From the NCBI GenBank assembly GCA_017302105.1, contig JAFLCS010000005.1, forward strand, positions 137,574-201,573: a DNA stretch of 64,000 nucleotides, read 5' to 3'. The DNA is from Caulobacterales bacterium (lineage in GTDB: Bacteria; Pseudomonadota; Alphaproteobacteria; Caulobacterales; Caulobacteraceae). Below are positions 15,274-25,816 of the stretch, in pieces. The translations under genes were made by a program, and so were the position numbers. Under the pieces are notes generated by a model, which saw only the letters and a program-made list of their open reading frames with translations, searched no databases and was not told the origin of the DNA. Every line of letters begins with the position of its first letter. The first letter of the stretch is position 1.

Positions 15274-17045
15274 GCCTGATCGACCTGGGGCGTCGCGTGC
15301 TGCCGCGTGCCAATGCCCGCCGGCTGGCGGACTGGTGGCAGGGCCTTGAACACGCCTTTGAGAAGGCGGGGGCCGACGAACGCGTCGAGAACGACACCCG
15401 CTTCCGCATGACCATTGTGGCCGGGGTCTTCACGCTGCTGTTCGCAGTCCTGATGATCGGGGCGGCCAAGGCGGCGCTCTTCTCCGGGCAGGTTCACGAG
15501 AGCTCCGGCCCTGCGGTCCTGACGCTCCAGCGCGGCGATCTGACGGATCGCAACGGCCTGCTGCTGGCGACCAACCTGCCGCACTATCGTCTGGTGATCG
15601 TTCCGAACGAGACGGTGGATCGCCAGTTCGTCCGGCAGTCCGTGCTGTCGGCCCTGCCGGATCTGCCGCGGGCCGGTCGCCGCCGCCTCGACCTGGTGCT
15701 GGCGGGCGGCGAGCGCGGTTTCATCGTCGGTGGCCTGACGGAGGCACAGCGTCAGCGTGTCCACGACCTGGCGCTGGGAGGGCTCTATTTCGAAGAAGAG
15801 GACGCCCGCGAGTACCCGCTGCACGACCTGGGGGTTCATGTCGTCGGCTTCACCGACCAGGACGGCCAAGGGGTCACCGGCGTTGAGGCTGCCTTCAACG
15901 AAGAGATTCGTCAGGCTGGCCGCTATGGTCATGAGTTCCCCATCTCGATCGACCTGCGGGTCCAGGGCGCACTGGAGAGCGAGCTGGAGGCGGTCGCTGT
16001 CGATCAACAGGTAATCGGTGCGGTCGGGCTGGTGACGAACATCCGCACGGGTGAGGTCTTGGCCATGGCCTCCTACCCCGACTTCGACCCCAATCAGCGC
16101 CGCGATACGCCTCAGTCGAGCTTTACCAATAGAGCGGCCGGTGCGGTCTGGGAGATGGGGTCGACCTTCAAGATCTTCTCGATCGCCGCCGGTCTGGATT
16201 CAGGCACCGTACGCCCTGATACAGTGATCGACGCGGCGGGAGGGCTGAGGCTCGGCTCGCGGGTCATCAATGACTTCCATGCCGCTAACCGAGCCATGAC
16301 GGTCGAGGAGGTTTTCACCCATTCGTCCAACATCGGCACCAGTCGGATCGCCGCCATGATGGGGGGTGATACCCTGCGGTCGTACTATGACGAGTTCGGT
16401 CTTCTGGACCGGCTCCAGATCGGCCTGGCGGAATCGACAGCCCCTCTGGTGCCGTCGCGCTGGGACGCCAATACGGTCGCCTCGGCCTCGTTCGGACACG
16501 CCATCGGGGTCACGCCACTCCAGATGGCGGCCGGTGTCGGGGCCATCATGAATGGCGGCATCTATGTCCCGTTGACCCTGCGCCCGGTGACCAACCGCGA
16601 TCGCCTCCAGGGCCACCGCGTCGTTTCGCCCCAGACGTCGCTCCAGATGCTGGGCCTGATGCGCCTGAACGTGACCTCAGGTTCGGGGCGGCGCGCCGAC
16701 GTCGATGGCTTTTCGGTCGGGGGCAAGACCGGAACCGCCGAGAAATACACCAATGGCCGCCCGGATCGGACCCGTGTCGTCTCGTCTTTCGTCTCGGTCT
16801 TTCCGACCGAGGGGCCGGCTGACCAGGACCGCTATCTGGTGCTGATCCTGCTCGATGAACCGCGCGGCTCGGCCCAGTCCGGCGGAGGGCGCACAGCGGG
16901 CCTTACGGCGGCACCGGCGGTAGGCCGGGTGATCCGCCGGATCGGGCCGTTCCTGGGTGTGCGCCGCCAGCGGACGGGCGAGCCGACCGCCGAGACGCTC
17001 CAGCCGCTGTCCGAAGCCGATGCAATGACGAGGGGGCCGGAATGA
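15270..17045 (+). CDS. ftsI: peptidoglycan D,D-transpeptidase FtsI (PBP3)
   Basis: The product has 591 residues. It has an N-terminal cytoplasmic part and one membrane helix (about 48-68), a dimerisation/pedestal domain, and the transpeptidase domain with Ser298 in STFK, SSN at 352-354 and KTGT starting at Lys486. It crosslinks septal peptidoglycan and is the target of beta-lactams such as aztreonam and cephalexin. It overlaps ftsL and murE by four bases. Confidence 0.96.
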   Translation: MSLIDLGRRVLPRANARRLADWWQGLEHAFEKAGADERVENDTRFRMTIVAGVFTLLFAVLMIGAAKAALFSGQVHESSGPAVLTLQRGDLTDRNGLLLATNLPHYRLVIVPNETVDRQFVRQSVLSALPDLPRAGRRRLDLVLAGGERGFIVGGLTEAQRQRVHDLALGGLYFEEEDAREYPLHDLGVHVVGFTDQDGQGVTGVEAAFNEEIRQAGRYGHEFPISIDLRVQGALESELEAVAVDQQVIGAVGLVTNIRTGEVLAMASYPDFDPNQRRDTPQSSFTNRAAGAVWEMGSTFKIFSIAAGLDSGTVRPDTVIDAAGGLRLGSRVINDFHAANRAMTVEEVFTHSSNIGTSRIAAMMGGDTLRSYYDEFGLLDRLQIGLAESTAPLVPSRWDANTVASASFGHAIGVTPLQMAAGVGAIMNGGIYVPLTLRPVTNRDRLQGHRVVSPQTSLQMLGLMRLNVTSGSGRRADVDGFSVGGKTGTAEKYTNGRPDRTRVVSSFVSVFPTEGPADQDRYLVLILLDEPRGSAQSGGGRTAGLTAAPAVGRVIRRIGPFLGVRRQRTGEPTAETLQPLSEADAMTRGPE

Positions 17046-18487
17046 CCGCGCTGCGCCTGTCCGACATCGTTCGCCGTGACCTGGCCTCTGACCCGGTCAT
17101 CACCGGAGTCACCTCCGACAGCCGCCGGGTGGGCGAGGGAACGCTCTTCGCCGCTCTGCCGGGTGCCATGACCGATGGACGCGCCTTCATCCCCCAGGCC
17201 CTGTCTCAGGGGGCTGCCGCCGTGCTGGCCCCGGCTGATACGCCCGAAGACGTCGCGCCGTTGCTGGTCAGGTCGGGCGACGTCCGGCGGGCCTATGCCT
17301 TGGCGGCTCGCGCCTTCTATGGCGACCAGCCCAGGATCTGCGTGGCGGTGACCGGTACCAATGGAAAAACCTCGGTCGCGACCTTCTGTCGCCAGATCTG
17401 GACACAGCTAGGACACCATGCTGCCAGCATGGGCACGCTGGGTGTCGTAGCCGGCGATGAGGTCCTGACCGGCCCGGGCCTCACCAGTCCGGACGCCGGC
17501 GATGCGGCCCGGATGCTGGCCGAACTGGCGGGTCGCGGTGTGACCCACCTGGCCCTCGAGGCCTCGTCGCACGGCCTGGACCAGCGCCGGATTGACGGGG
17601 TCAATCTGGCAGCGGCCGGATTCACCAACCTCAGCCAGGATCACCTCGACTACCACGCCGACATGGCCAGCTATCGTGATGCCAAGCTACGCCTGTTCGA
17701 CACCCTGCTGCCGCGAGGCCGCACCGCAGTCCTGAACGCGGATTCCGAGGTCTATAACGCCTTTGCCGGAGCCGGGATCATGGCCGGCCTGGGGGTCATG
17801 TCCGTAGGCGAGCGGGGGCGGGATATCGGACTGGTGTCGCGGCGCGCTACGCCGGACGGTCAGCGACTGGTGATCGAAAGCCGGGGCGAGCGGCACGAGG
17901 TTCTGCTGCCGCTGGCGGGGGCCTTCCAGGTGGAAAATGCGCTGGTGGCGGCCGGGCTGTGTGTCGCGGCCGGCGATGCGCCGGCGGACGTGATCGCGGC
18001 CCTGTCCCACATCAAGGGGGCGGCCGGTCGACTTCAACGGGTTGGAACCACCGCTTCGGGCGCTGAGGCCTATGTCGATTACGCCCATACGCCCGACGGT
18101 CTCAAGACGGTGCTGAGCGCCCTTCGCCCCCATGCCAAGGGGCGGCTGGTTGTGGTGTTCGGCGCAGGCGGCGACCGCGATCGTGGCAAGCGTGTGCTGA
18201 TGGGGCAGGTGGCGGCGAAACTGGCAGATGTCGCCATCGTCACCGACGACAATCCCCGATCCGAAGACCCTGCGGCCATTCGGGCGGAGATCCGCCGCGG
18301 CAGCCCCGACGCGCGCGAGATCGGGGATCGCCGCCAGGCGATCGCCACCGCCGTCGCCGGCCTCAGGGCTGGAGATGTGCTCGTCGTCGCCGGAAAAGGC
18401 CACGAGCAGGGTCAAATCGTCGGCGAAACGGTCTATCCGTTCGACGACGCGACCGAGGTCGCAAAGGCTATCAGGGACGCTGAGTAA
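17042..18487 (+). CDS. murE: UDP-MurNAc-L-Ala-D-Glu:meso-diaminopimelate ligase
   Basis: The product has 481 residues. The ATP-binding GTNGKTS is near 105, LEASSHGLDQRRIDG follows, and the DNPR motif that specifies meso-diaminopimelate over lysine is at 403-406. It adds the third residue to the peptidoglycan stem peptide in the cytosol. It shares one base with murF (TAATG). Confidence 0.97.
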   Translation: MTALRLSDIVRRDLASDPVITGVTSDSRRVGEGTLFAALPGAMTDGRAFIPQALSQGAAAVLAPADTPEDVAPLLVRSGDVRRAYALAARAFYGDQPRICVAVTGTNGKTSVATFCRQIWTQLGHHAASMGTLGVVAGDEVLTGPGLTSPDAGDAARMLAELAGRGVTHLALEASSHGLDQRRIDGVNLAAAGFTNLSQDHLDYHADMASYRDAKLRLFDTLLPRGRTAVLNADSEVYNAFAGAGIMAGLGVMSVGERGRDIGLVSRRATPDGQRLVIESRGERHEVLLPLAGAFQVENALVAAGLCVAAGDAPADVIAALSHIKGAAGRLQRVGTTASGAEAYVDYAHTPDGLKTVLSALRPHAKGRLVVVFGAGGDRDRGKRVLMGQVAAKLADVAIVTDDNPRSEDPAAIRAEIRRGSPDAREIGDRRQAIATAVAGLRAGDVLVVAGKGHEQGQIVGETVYPFDDATEVAKAIRDAE

Positions 18488-19881
18488 TGTCTGAACCCCT
18501 TTGGACCGCCCGCGAAGTCGCTGCGGCGACCGGCGGTCTGGCCGACGGCGAGTTTTCGGCCCAGGGGGTCACCTTCGACAGTCGTGAGGTCCAGCCCGGT
18601 GACCTGTTTGTCGCCCTCCAGGGTGCGCGCGACGGCCATGAATTCGTTGCCGGTGCCTTCGCTGCGGGTGCCGCCGGCGCGCTTGTCTCGCAGCCGGTCA
18701 ACGGCGGCCCGTTTGTCCTGGTCGGCGATACCCTGTCGGCGCTTGAAGCCCTCGGTCGAGAGGCGCGTGATCGGGGGCCACAGGTGCGGCGCGGGGCCGT
18801 CACCGGCTCGGTCGGCAAGACCAGCGTCACCCAGGCGATCCGCGCCGGACTGGACCTGGCCGGCGCGGCCCATGGCTCGGTCAAGTCGTTCAACAACCAC
18901 ATCGGCGTACCCCTGACTCTGGCGCGGATGCCGCGTGACGTCGAACGCGCCGTCTTCGAGATCGGCATGAACCACGCCGGTGAGATCGGCCCGCTGTCGC
19001 GCATGGTCCAGCCGCACGCGGTCTGCGTCACCACCGTCGGGCCGGTCCATATCGAGAATTTCCCCGATGGCGAGGCCGGCGTCGCGCGTGCCAAGGCCGA
19101 GATTTTCGAGGGTCTGGGGCCGGGAGGCGTGGCCGTGCTGAACGGCGATGACCGCTGGTTCGACCTGCTCAAACACGCTGCCCTGGAGCGGGGCGCGCGC
19201 GTGGCGGTGTTCGGATCGAATCCTGGCGGCGACGCCGTCCTGACCGACTTCCGGCCAGACTCCGAAGGCGCGGACGTGACGGCCCGGATCTGGGGTGAGG
19301 CGGTGTCCTACCGACTGGCGCAGCCGGGCTTCCATTGGGGCCCCAACAGCCTGGCGACCTTGCTGATGCTGGAGGCCCTGGACGTGCCCCTGCCGATCGC
19401 GCTGGAGGCCCTGGCATCGTTTCGTCCCCTGGCCGGGCGTGGGGCCGCCAGGACTGTGGCCATTCCCGGCGGGTCGTTCCTGCTGATCGACGAGAGTTAC
19501 AACGCCAACCCGATCTCCATGGTCGCCGGGTTCCGAAATCTTGCCGCGCGCCGTGATGTTGTGGGCCGTCGCATTGTGGTCCTGACCGATATGCTGGAGC
19601 TGGGCGACCAGTCCGAAACCCTGCACGCCGGCCTCGCCGAACCCATTGTCGCGGCAGAAATCGACCTGGTGTTTACCGCCGGGAAAGCGATGCAGTCTCT
19701 GGATCGGGTCCTGCCTGCAGAAAAGCGGGGGAGTTGGGCCGAGGATGCGGCTGCGCTGGCACCCGTCGTCACTGCGGCGGTTCGGCCCGGCGATGTGGTC
19801 ATGGTTAAGGGGTCCAACGGCTCACGCGCTTCGCTGATTGCGAAGGCACTGGCCGAACTGGAGGCCGTTCGGGAAGTCTGA
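18487..19881 (+). CDS. murF: UDP-MurNAc-tripeptide:D-Ala-D-Ala ligase
   Basis: The product has 464 residues. The Mur-ligase N-terminal domain has [19 protein letters not shown], the P-loop is GSVGKTS, the central domain has [16 protein letters not shown], and the C-terminal domain has [12 protein letters not shown]. It attaches D-Ala-D-Ala, completing the UDP-MurNAc-pentapeptide used by MraY. It overlaps both neighbours by one base. Confidence 0.96.
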   Translation: MSEPLWTAREVAAATGGLADGEFSAQGVTFDSREVQPGDLFVALQGARDGHEFVAGAFAAGAAGALVSQPVNGGPFVLVGDTLSALEALGREARDRGPQVRRGAVTGSVGKTSVTQAIRAGLDLAGAAHGSVKSFNNHIGVPLTLARMPRDVERAVFEIGMNHAGEIGPLSRMVQPHAVCVTTVGPVHIENFPDGEAGVARAKAEIFEGLGPGGVAVLNGDDRWFDLLKHAALERGARVAVFGSNPGGDAVLTDFRPDSEGADVTARIWGEAVSYRLAQPGFHWGPNSLATLLMLEALDVPLPIALEALASFRPLAGRGAARTVAIPGGSFLLIDESYNANPISMVAGFRNLAARRDVVGRRIVVLTDMLELGDQSETLHAGLAEPIVAAEIDLVFTAGKAMQSLDRVLPAEKRGSWAEDAAALAPVVTAAVRPGDVVMVKGSNGSRASLIAKALAELEAVREV

Positions 19882-20993
19882 TGTTCTATCTGCTCTATCT
19901 CTATTTTGCGGACTTCGCGCAGGAATATCCGCTGCTGAACTTGCTGCAGTATCAGACAGTGCGGGTCGGCCTGGCCCTGTTCACCGGGCTGTTCGTGGCC
20001 ATCGGCATGGGCAGCCGCTTCATCGACTGGATGCGGTCCAAACAGGGCCGGGGCCAACCCATCCGCAAGGATGGTCCGGCCAGCCACCTGCAAACCAAAC
20101 AGGGCACCCCGACGATGGGCGGGCTGATGATCCTGGCCGGGGTCTTCGCCGGTACCCTGCTATGGGCCGATCTGACCAACATCTATGTCTGGGTGGTTCT
20201 GCTCGTGACCGGGGCCTATGGCCTGCTCGGCTTTCTGGATGACTACGACAAGGTCACCAAGCAGCACCACGCCGGCCTGACCGGCAAGCAGAAGCTGGCG
20301 GTGCAGTTCGCCGTTGCCATCGTGGCGGCCGCCATCCTCGTGGCCTTTGCGCCGGTATCACCGACCTCGCCGGATCTTCAGACCTCAATCGCCTTTCCCT
20401 TCTTCAAGGCCGTTTTACTGAACCTGGGCTGGTTCTATGTGGCGTTTGCGGCCTTCACGATCGTCGGGTTTTCCAATGCCGTGAACCTGACAGACGGCCT
20501 GGACGGCCTGGCCATTGTGCCGGTGATGATGGCGGCGGCGGCCTTCGGCTTCATCAGCTATCTGGTCGGCAACTTCGTCTTCTCGGAATATCTCCAGGTC
20601 CACCACGCGCCGGGAACCGGGGAACTGGCAATCTTCCTGGCGGCTATCATCGGCGGTGGCACGGGCTTTCTCTGGTACAACGCCCCGCCAGCCAAGATTT
20701 TCATGGGTGACACCGGCTCCCTGGCCCTGGGCGGCGCGCTCGGTTCGGTAGCGGTTTCGACCAAGCACGAACTGGTGCTGGGCATCGTCGGCGGCCTGTT
20801 CGTGATCGAGGCGCTCAGCGTGATGATCCAGGTCGCCTACTTCAAGGCGACGGGCAAGCGCATCTTCCTGATGGCCCCGATCCATCATCATTTTGAAAAG
20901 CTGGGCTGGCCGGAGTCGACGGTGGTCATCCGCTTCTGGATCGTGGCGGCGATGTTCGCCCTGGTCGGCCTGAGCACCCTGAAGCTGAGATGA
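19881..20993 (+). CDS. mraY: phospho-N-acetylmuramoyl-pentapeptide transferase
   Basis: This is a 370-residue polytopic membrane enzyme with about ten helices. Conserved cytoplasmic loops are [19 protein letters not shown] (the Mg-binding DD), [13 protein letters not shown] and [13 protein letters not shown]. It transfers phospho-MurNAc-pentapeptide to undecaprenyl phosphate, forming lipid I. The ATG overlaps the murF stop and the end overlaps murD. Confidence 0.97.
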   Translation: MFYLLYLYFADFAQEYPLLNLLQYQTVRVGLALFTGLFVAIGMGSRFIDWMRSKQGRGQPIRKDGPASHLQTKQGTPTMGGLMILAGVFAGTLLWADLTNIYVWVVLLVTGAYGLLGFLDDYDKVTKQHHAGLTGKQKLAVQFAVAIVAAAILVAFAPVSPTSPDLQTSIAFPFFKAVLLNLGWFYVAFAAFTIVGFSNAVNLTDGLDGLAIVPVMMAAAAFGFISYLVGNFVFSEYLQVHHAPGTGELAIFLAAIIGGGTGFLWYNAPPAKIFMGDTGSLALGGALGSVAVSTKHELVLGIVGGLFVIEALSVMIQVAYFKATGKRIFLMAPIHHHFEKLGWPESTVVIRFWIVAAMFALVGLSTLKLR

Positions 20994-22378
20994 TCCCGGC
21001 GCGTGGCTTCGAGGGCCGGGAGGTCGCCGTCTTCGGCCTGGGCCGCTCCGGCCTGACGGCGGCGCGCGCGCTCAAGGCCGGAGGGGCCGTGCCCGTCCTG
21101 TGGGACGACAGTGTCTCGGGCCGGATGCAGGCCGAAGCCGAGGGGTTCAGCGTCGAAGATCTGGCCAGTGCCGACTGGAACCGGTTCGCGGCTCTCATGC
21201 TGGCACCGGGCGTGCCCCTGACCCATCCGCGTCCGCACTGGACCGTGGTGAAGGCCCGCGAGGCCGGTGTCGAGGTGCTGGGCGATATCGAACTGTTCCA
21301 GCGCACGCTCGACAGCTTGCCAGGTGAGCGGCGGCCCAAGGTCGTGGCCATCACCGGCACCAATGGCAAGTCCACCACCACGGCCCTGATCGGCTGGGTG
21401 CTGAAACAGGCCGGGATCGAAACCCATGTGGGCGGCAACATCGGCATCGGCGTTCTGGCCCTGCCAGAGCCGACGCCGGGTGCGGTCTATGTGATCGAGG
21501 TGTCCTCCTACCAGCTCGACCTGACCGCCGGCTTTGCACCGGACGTGGCGATTCTGACCAACCTCAGCCCTGACCACCTGGACCGCCACGGCGGCATGGA
21601 AGGCTATGTGGCGGCCAAGTCCCGGCTGTTCGCCAACCCCCGTGACGGGTCCGTTGCGAGCGTCGGTGTTGACGATGGCTGGGGTCTGGAGGTGGCCGTT
21701 TCGATCAAGGATCAATGGCCGGTCGTGGCCGTCAGTACTCGCCCGTCGCCGCTCGGGGCCGCCGAAATCACGGGAGGGGCGGGCTGGATCGAAGTCGGCG
21801 ATGCGCCGATCGATCTGACGTCGGCGGCGTCGCTGCCGGGGCGCCACAATGCTGAAAACGCGGCCTTTGCCTACGCCGCCGTGAGGGCCTTGGGGGTCAG
21901 CCATGAGCAGATCGTCGCCGGACTGATGTCATTTCCCGGCCTCGCGCACCGGATGGAGACGGTGGCCCAGATCGGCAAGGTCCGCTTCGTCAATGATTCC
22001 AAGGCCACCAATGCCGATGCTGCGCGCCAGGCACTGTCCAGCTATGATCGCCTCTTCTGGATCGCCGGCGGCCGCGCCAAGGATGGCGGCATCGACAGTC
22101 TGGTCGACCTGTTTCCGCGGATCGCGCGCGCCTTTCTGATTGGTGAGGCCGCGCAGGACTTCGCTCAGACGCTGGGCGATGTGCCGCACGCGGTCTGCGT
22201 CGAGATGGATCGGGCCGTTGAAATGGCCTACCGGGCCGCCGCCGACACGGGTCGCGAGGAGGTCGTGCTGTTGTCGCCGGCCTGCGCCAGCTTTGACCAG
22301 TACCCGGACTTTGAAGCGCGCGGCGAGGCCTTCCGGGCCGCCGTGCGTCGCATCACCGATGAGGAGGGCACGCCATGA
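20990..22378 (+). CDS. murD: UDP-MurNAc-L-alanine:D-glutamate ligase
   Basis: The product has 462 residues. It has a Rossmann-like N-terminus ([17 protein letters not shown]), the P-loop [33 protein letters not shown], and the C-terminal [16 protein letters not shown] and [12 protein letters not shown]. It adds D-Glu as the second stem-peptide residue in the cytosol. Four-base overlaps join it to mraY and ftsW. Confidence 0.97.
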   Translation: MIPARGFEGREVAVFGLGRSGLTAARALKAGGAVPVLWDDSVSGRMQAEAEGFSVEDLASADWNRFAALMLAPGVPLTHPRPHWTVVKAREAGVEVLGDIELFQRTLDSLPGERRPKVVAITGTNGKSTTTALIGWVLKQAGIETHVGGNIGIGVLALPEPTPGAVYVIEVSSYQLDLTAGFAPDVAILTNLSPDHLDRHGGMEGYVAAKSRLFANPRDGSVASVGVDDGWGLEVAVSIKDQWPVVAVSTRPSPLGAAEITGGAGWIEVGDAPIDLTSAASLPGRHNAENAAFAYAAVRALGVSHEQIVAGLMSFPGLAHRMETVAQIGKVRFVNDSKATNADAARQALSSYDRLFWIAGGRAKDGGIDSLVDLFPRIARAFLIGEAAQDFAQTLGDVPHAVCVEMDRAVEMAYRAAADTGREEVVLLSPACASFDQYPDFEARGEAFRAAVRRITDEEGTP

Positions 22379-23544
22379 CCGCCTATGTTCCGCCCCTGGC
22401 CCGTGGCGACCGCTCGCTTGTCGGGAACTGGTTCTGGCAGGTCGACAAGCCGATCCTGGTGGCCGTTCTCGCCCTCATCCTGACGGGGGTGGCGCTCAGC
22501 TTCGCTTCCAGCCCGGCGGCCGCCCTGCGCGACGATTCCATCAGCGGGGACTTCTACTACGCCTGGCGCATGATCGCCTTTGCGACCCTGGGACTGGGCA
22601 TTCTGATCTCAACGTCAATGTTGTCGCCCCGGCACGTCCGGCGAGTGTCTGCCCTGACCTTCCTCTTTTGCATCGGCGTCATGTGCCTGTTGCCGGTCTT
22701 CGGCAATGAGGCCAAGGGCGCGACCCGCTGGCTGGCGATCGGCCCGTTCGGCTTCCAACCGTCCGAGTTCATCAAACCTGCCTTGATCGTCCTGGCTGCG
22801 TGGATGTTCGCCGAGGGCCAGAAGGGCGAGGGCGTGCCCGGAATGTCCATCGCCTTCGGCCTTTATGGGATTACGGCGGGACTGCTCATCATCCAGCCTG
22901 ACATCGGCCAGACCGTCCTGATCACGACCACCTTCATGGCCGTCTTCTTCATGGCGGGGGTTCCGCTGCGCTGGATGGCGGCGCTCATGGGCATGGCGGC
23001 GGTCGGTTTCGGGGCCATTTATCTGACTGTCGGCCATGTGCGAGACCGGTTCGCCATGTTCCTGGGTGGTGGTGAGGCCAATGACAATTTCCAACTGGCT
23101 CGCGCCCACGAAGCGATCGCGGCGGGCGGCCTGGTGGGGCGCGGCGTCGGTGAGGGCGTCATGAAGCGGCACGTCCCGGACCTGCATACGGACTTCATCT
23201 ATTCGGTTGCGGCCGAAGAGTTCGGCCTGGTCTTTTCGATCATCCTGATCGGGGCGTTCGGCCTGGTCGCCGTTCGCGGGCTGCGCCGGGCGCGTGAGCT
23301 TGCCGACCCCTTTGAACAGACCGCCGCAGGGGGATTGTTCGTCCTGCTGGGTCTTCAGGCGGCCATCAATATTGCGGTCAATCTGGGCCTGGTCCCGACC
23401 AAGGGCATGACCCTGCCGTTTATCAGCTACGGCGGTTCATCGATGCTGGGGATGTGCCTGACGCTCGGCCTGGCCCTGGCCCTGACCCGCAAGCGCCCTG
23501 GGGCCTATCAACCCGGTTCGACGCCGAAAGGTATCCTGGGATGA
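22375..23544 (+). CDS. ftsW: septal peptidoglycan glycosyltransferase FtsW (SEDS)
   Basis: The product has 389 residues and about ten membrane helices. SEDS hallmarks are present: NEAKGATRWLAIGPFGFQPS, QPDIGQTVLI, the long periplasmic loop, HTDFIYSVAAEEFG and PFISYGGSS. It polymerises lipid II at the division site together with FtsI, which is encoded earlier in the same cluster. The TGA overlaps the murG ATG. Confidence 0.97.
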   Translation: MTAYVPPLARGDRSLVGNWFWQVDKPILVAVLALILTGVALSFASSPAAALRDDSISGDFYYAWRMIAFATLGLGILISTSMLSPRHVRRVSALTFLFCIGVMCLLPVFGNEAKGATRWLAIGPFGFQPSEFIKPALIVLAAWMFAEGQKGEGVPGMSIAFGLYGITAGLLIIQPDIGQTVLITTTFMAVFFMAGVPLRWMAALMGMAAVGFGAIYLTVGHVRDRFAMFLGGGEANDNFQLARAHEAIAAGGLVGRGVGEGVMKRHVPDLHTDFIYSVAAEEFGLVFSIILIGAFGLVAVRGLRRARELADPFEQTAAGGLFVLLGLQAAINIAVNLGLVPTKGMTLPFISYGGSSMLGMCLTLGLALALTRKRPGAYQPGSTPKGILG

Positions 23545-24626
23545 GCAAGGTCGCCGTCCTGGCCGCCGGCGGAACCGGTGGTCACCTGTTTCCCGCGCAG
23601 GCCCTGGCCGAAGCTCTGATCGCACGTGGCTGGCGAGTCGTGCTGGCCACCGACAAGCGTGGAGCACAGTACGCGCACGACTTTCCGGCTGAAGAGCGTT
23701 TGGCGCTGGATGCCGCCACGGCCAGCAATCCCATCGCCATGGTCGGGGCCATATTTCAGATTCTGGCCGGGGTCGCCCAGGCGCGTTCGGCCTTTTCGCG
23801 CCTCAAGCCCAGCGTCGTGGTGGGGTTCGGCGGATATCCGTCCGTGCCGGCCCTTCTGGCTGCAGCAACCACGGGCCGGCCGATCATCATTCACGAACAG
23901 AATGCGGTCCTGGGCCGCTCCAACCGGGCCCTGGCTCGGTTCGCACGCAAGATCGCGGCGGCCTTTCCCACCCTGGAGCGCGTACCGCCCAGCCTTGGTG
24001 ATCGGGTCGAGATCGTCGGCAATCCGGTCCGGGCCGATATCCGCGATCTCCATGGTCGCGCCTTCAAGGCGAAGGCAGAGCGGCTGCACGTCCTGATCAC
24101 CGGTGGAAGCCAGGGCGCGCGCATCCTGTCCGAGACGGCTCCGCGGGCCCTGGCCCAGATCGCCGAACGCCTGCGGGATCGCCTTCATGTCCACCAGCAG
24201 ACCCGATCCGAACTGCTCGACTCGGCCCGCGAAATCTATGCCGACGCGTCCATCCAGGCCGAGGTCGCACCCTTCTTCCGCGACATGGCCCTGCGTCTGG
24301 GGCAGGCCCATCTGGTGATCGGGCGCGCCGGAGCTTCGACCTGTTCAGAGTTGGCGGTGGCCGGGGTGCCCTCCATCCTGGTTCCGCTCAAGATTGCGAC
24401 GGACGATCACCAGCGCCTCAATGCCTGCTCTCTTGCCGACGCCGGGGCGGCGATGGTCATTCTGGAGGACGATCTGACGGTCGACCGTCTGGCGGAAGCC
24501 GTCCAGGCCATGCTTGACGACCCTGCGACCCTGGAACGCCGGGCAGCCGCCGCGCACACCGTCGGCATACCGGATGCGGCCGAGCGTCTGGCTGATCTCG
24601 TTGAACTCCAGGCCGGCCAGGGCTGA
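23541..24626 (+). CDS. murG: UDP-GlcNAc:lipid I N-acetylglucosaminyltransferase
   Basis: The product has 361 residues and two Rossmann lobes: AAGGTGGHLFPAQALAEAL (first G-loop), VVGFGGYPSVPALLAA, IHEQNAVLGRSNR, TGGSQGARILSE and GRAGASTCSELAVAGVPSI. It converts lipid I to lipid II on the inner leaflet. The start is the ATGA overlap with ftsW. The stop directly abuts the stop of a convergent gene, ending the first dcw transcript run. Confidence 0.97.
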   Translation: MSKVAVLAAGGTGGHLFPAQALAEALIARGWRVVLATDKRGAQYAHDFPAEERLALDAATASNPIAMVGAIFQILAGVAQARSAFSRLKPSVVVGFGGYPSVPALLAAATTGRPIIIHEQNAVLGRSNRALARFARKIAAAFPTLERVPPSLGDRVEIVGNPVRADIRDLHGRAFKAKAERLHVLITGGSQGARILSETAPRALAQIAERLRDRLHVHQQTRSELLDSAREIYADASIQAEVAPFFRDMALRLGQAHLVIGRAGASTCSELAVAGVPSILVPLKIATDDHQRLNACSLADAGAAMVILEDDLTVDRLAEAVQAMLDDPATLERRAAAAHTVGIPDAAERLADLVELQAGQG

Positions 24627-25088
24627 CTACGCGGGCGGACGCATGGCGCGTGCCGATCCGGCGACCTGGAAGTTCTCGTAGTCGGCGAGGCGCCCGCTGT
24701 CCGGGGACGGATCACAGACGTGGGCGATCATGGCTCCGTAGAAGGTGTCCGGCTCGACCACCTGGCTGGAGGTGTCCTGAGCCGCCGCGGCCCCGACAAA
24801 AACCGAGCCCCGGTAGCCGGTGAAGTTGTGATGGACAAAGGTGCGGGCAGCACAGTCGACCGTTACGGCTGCGGCCATGGTGTCATAACCGTCGTGATCG
24901 TCCAGGAAGAGCCAGAAGGTGGCGTCCACCGGCCCCGAGGGCGCGATCGCCGTCGGCGCGCGGTCAACCGCCGCCAGGGTCGCCGCTTCGTCGGCGATGA
25001 TCCACAGGGGACGCTGAGCCTGGTCCGCGATGCTACCGGGCTGAACCTGGGAAAGGCTGAGCGCGGCGAACGCCAGGGCGGTCAACAT
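24627..25088 (-). CDS. secreted protein, paralogue of 25181-25711
   Basis: The product has 153 residues with a short cleavable signal (MLTALAFAALSLSQVQ). The body shares a distinct pattern with the next upstream gene: PLW...TLAAV(D/N)R, (F/Y)DTM...AVTVDC-ARTF/Y, AQDTS, DTxYxAMIxHVCD and a late DY-F. The two conserved cysteines (VDC and HVC) may pair. No family is recognised. ATG 25088 gives the signal peptide, while the longer open frame has no homologous content. It is on the opposite strand inside the dcw cluster. Confidence 0.7.
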   Translation of the reverse strand: MLTALAFAALSLSQVQPGSIADQAQRPLWIIADEAATLAAVDRAPTAIAPSGPVDATFWLFLDDHDGYDTMAAAVTVDCAARTFVHHNFTGYRGSVFVGAAAAQDTSSQVVEPDTFYGAMIAHVCDPSPDSGRLADYENFQVAGSARAMRPPA

Positions 25089-25180
25089 GGGGCAGGACTC
25101 CGATTGCTTGGACAAGTGTGAAGGTCGCCGCACCGCGTACCAAACGAACACGCCGCTGACGCGAGGCTGACCCTCCAGGG

Positions 25181-25711
25181 TCAGGTCAGTGATGCGCGTC
25201 GGACAGACTGGGCGAAGGTGAAATCGGCATAATCCGGTGCCGGCGGTGTGCCTGGGTGAGCATCGCAAACATGGCTGATCATTGCCGAATAGGGCGTATC
25301 AGGATTGGCAGGGTAGGCAGAGGTGTCTTGTGCTGGGGTGGCCTCGACAAGGGTTGTGCCGGCATGGGTCGTGATGTGGTCCGTCGCATAGGTTCGTGCC
25401 TGGCAGTCGACCGTCACGGCGATTTGCATGGTGTCGAAACCGCCCTGGAGATCCGAGATGATCCAGAGTTCCGCCTCGACCGGTGCGGAGGGTGTCTGGG
25501 TCGCCGGGGAGCGATTGACGGCGGCCAGGGTTCCGTATTCCAGCGAGAGACGCCACAGCGGTTCGCCCGAGGTCGATGACTGGAGGCCGGCTATATCCGC
25601 CGGCATCGCGCCGGTGGCCGCGTCCGAGGCGGTTCGCTCTCCAGAGTTACACGCTGTCAGCCCGACGATGGCCATGCAGGCAAACGCCAGTCCGCATCTC
25701 GATCGCGCCAT
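25181..25711 (-). CDS. putative lipoprotein, paralogue of 24627-25088
   Basis: The product has 176 residues and a lipobox (VGLTAC) about 20 residues in, so it is probably envelope-anchored, unlike its soluble paralogue downstream. It shares the VTVDCQARTY, AQDTS and AMISHVCD core. The pair is in tandem, about 90 bases apart, and probably arose by duplication followed by divergence of the leader (lipoprotein versus Sec-only). Function is unknown. It faces away from murC. Confidence 0.7.
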   Translation of the reverse strand: MARSRCGLAFACMAIVGLTACNSGERTASDAATGAMPADIAGLQSSTSGEPLWRLSLEYGTLAAVNRSPATQTPSAPVEAELWIISDLQGGFDTMQIAVTVDCQARTYATDHITTHAGTTLVEATPAQDTSAYPANPDTPYSAMISHVCDAHPGTPPAPDYADFTFAQSVRRASLT

Positions 25712-25816
25712 CGGCTACTCCCTTCTTGCGATAATCGTCCCACTCTAACGGCGGAACCATAAACCTCAAACGCGAGGGCTGGTGCATTCATGCACGGCTG
25801 AGTCTATGACGCCCCG

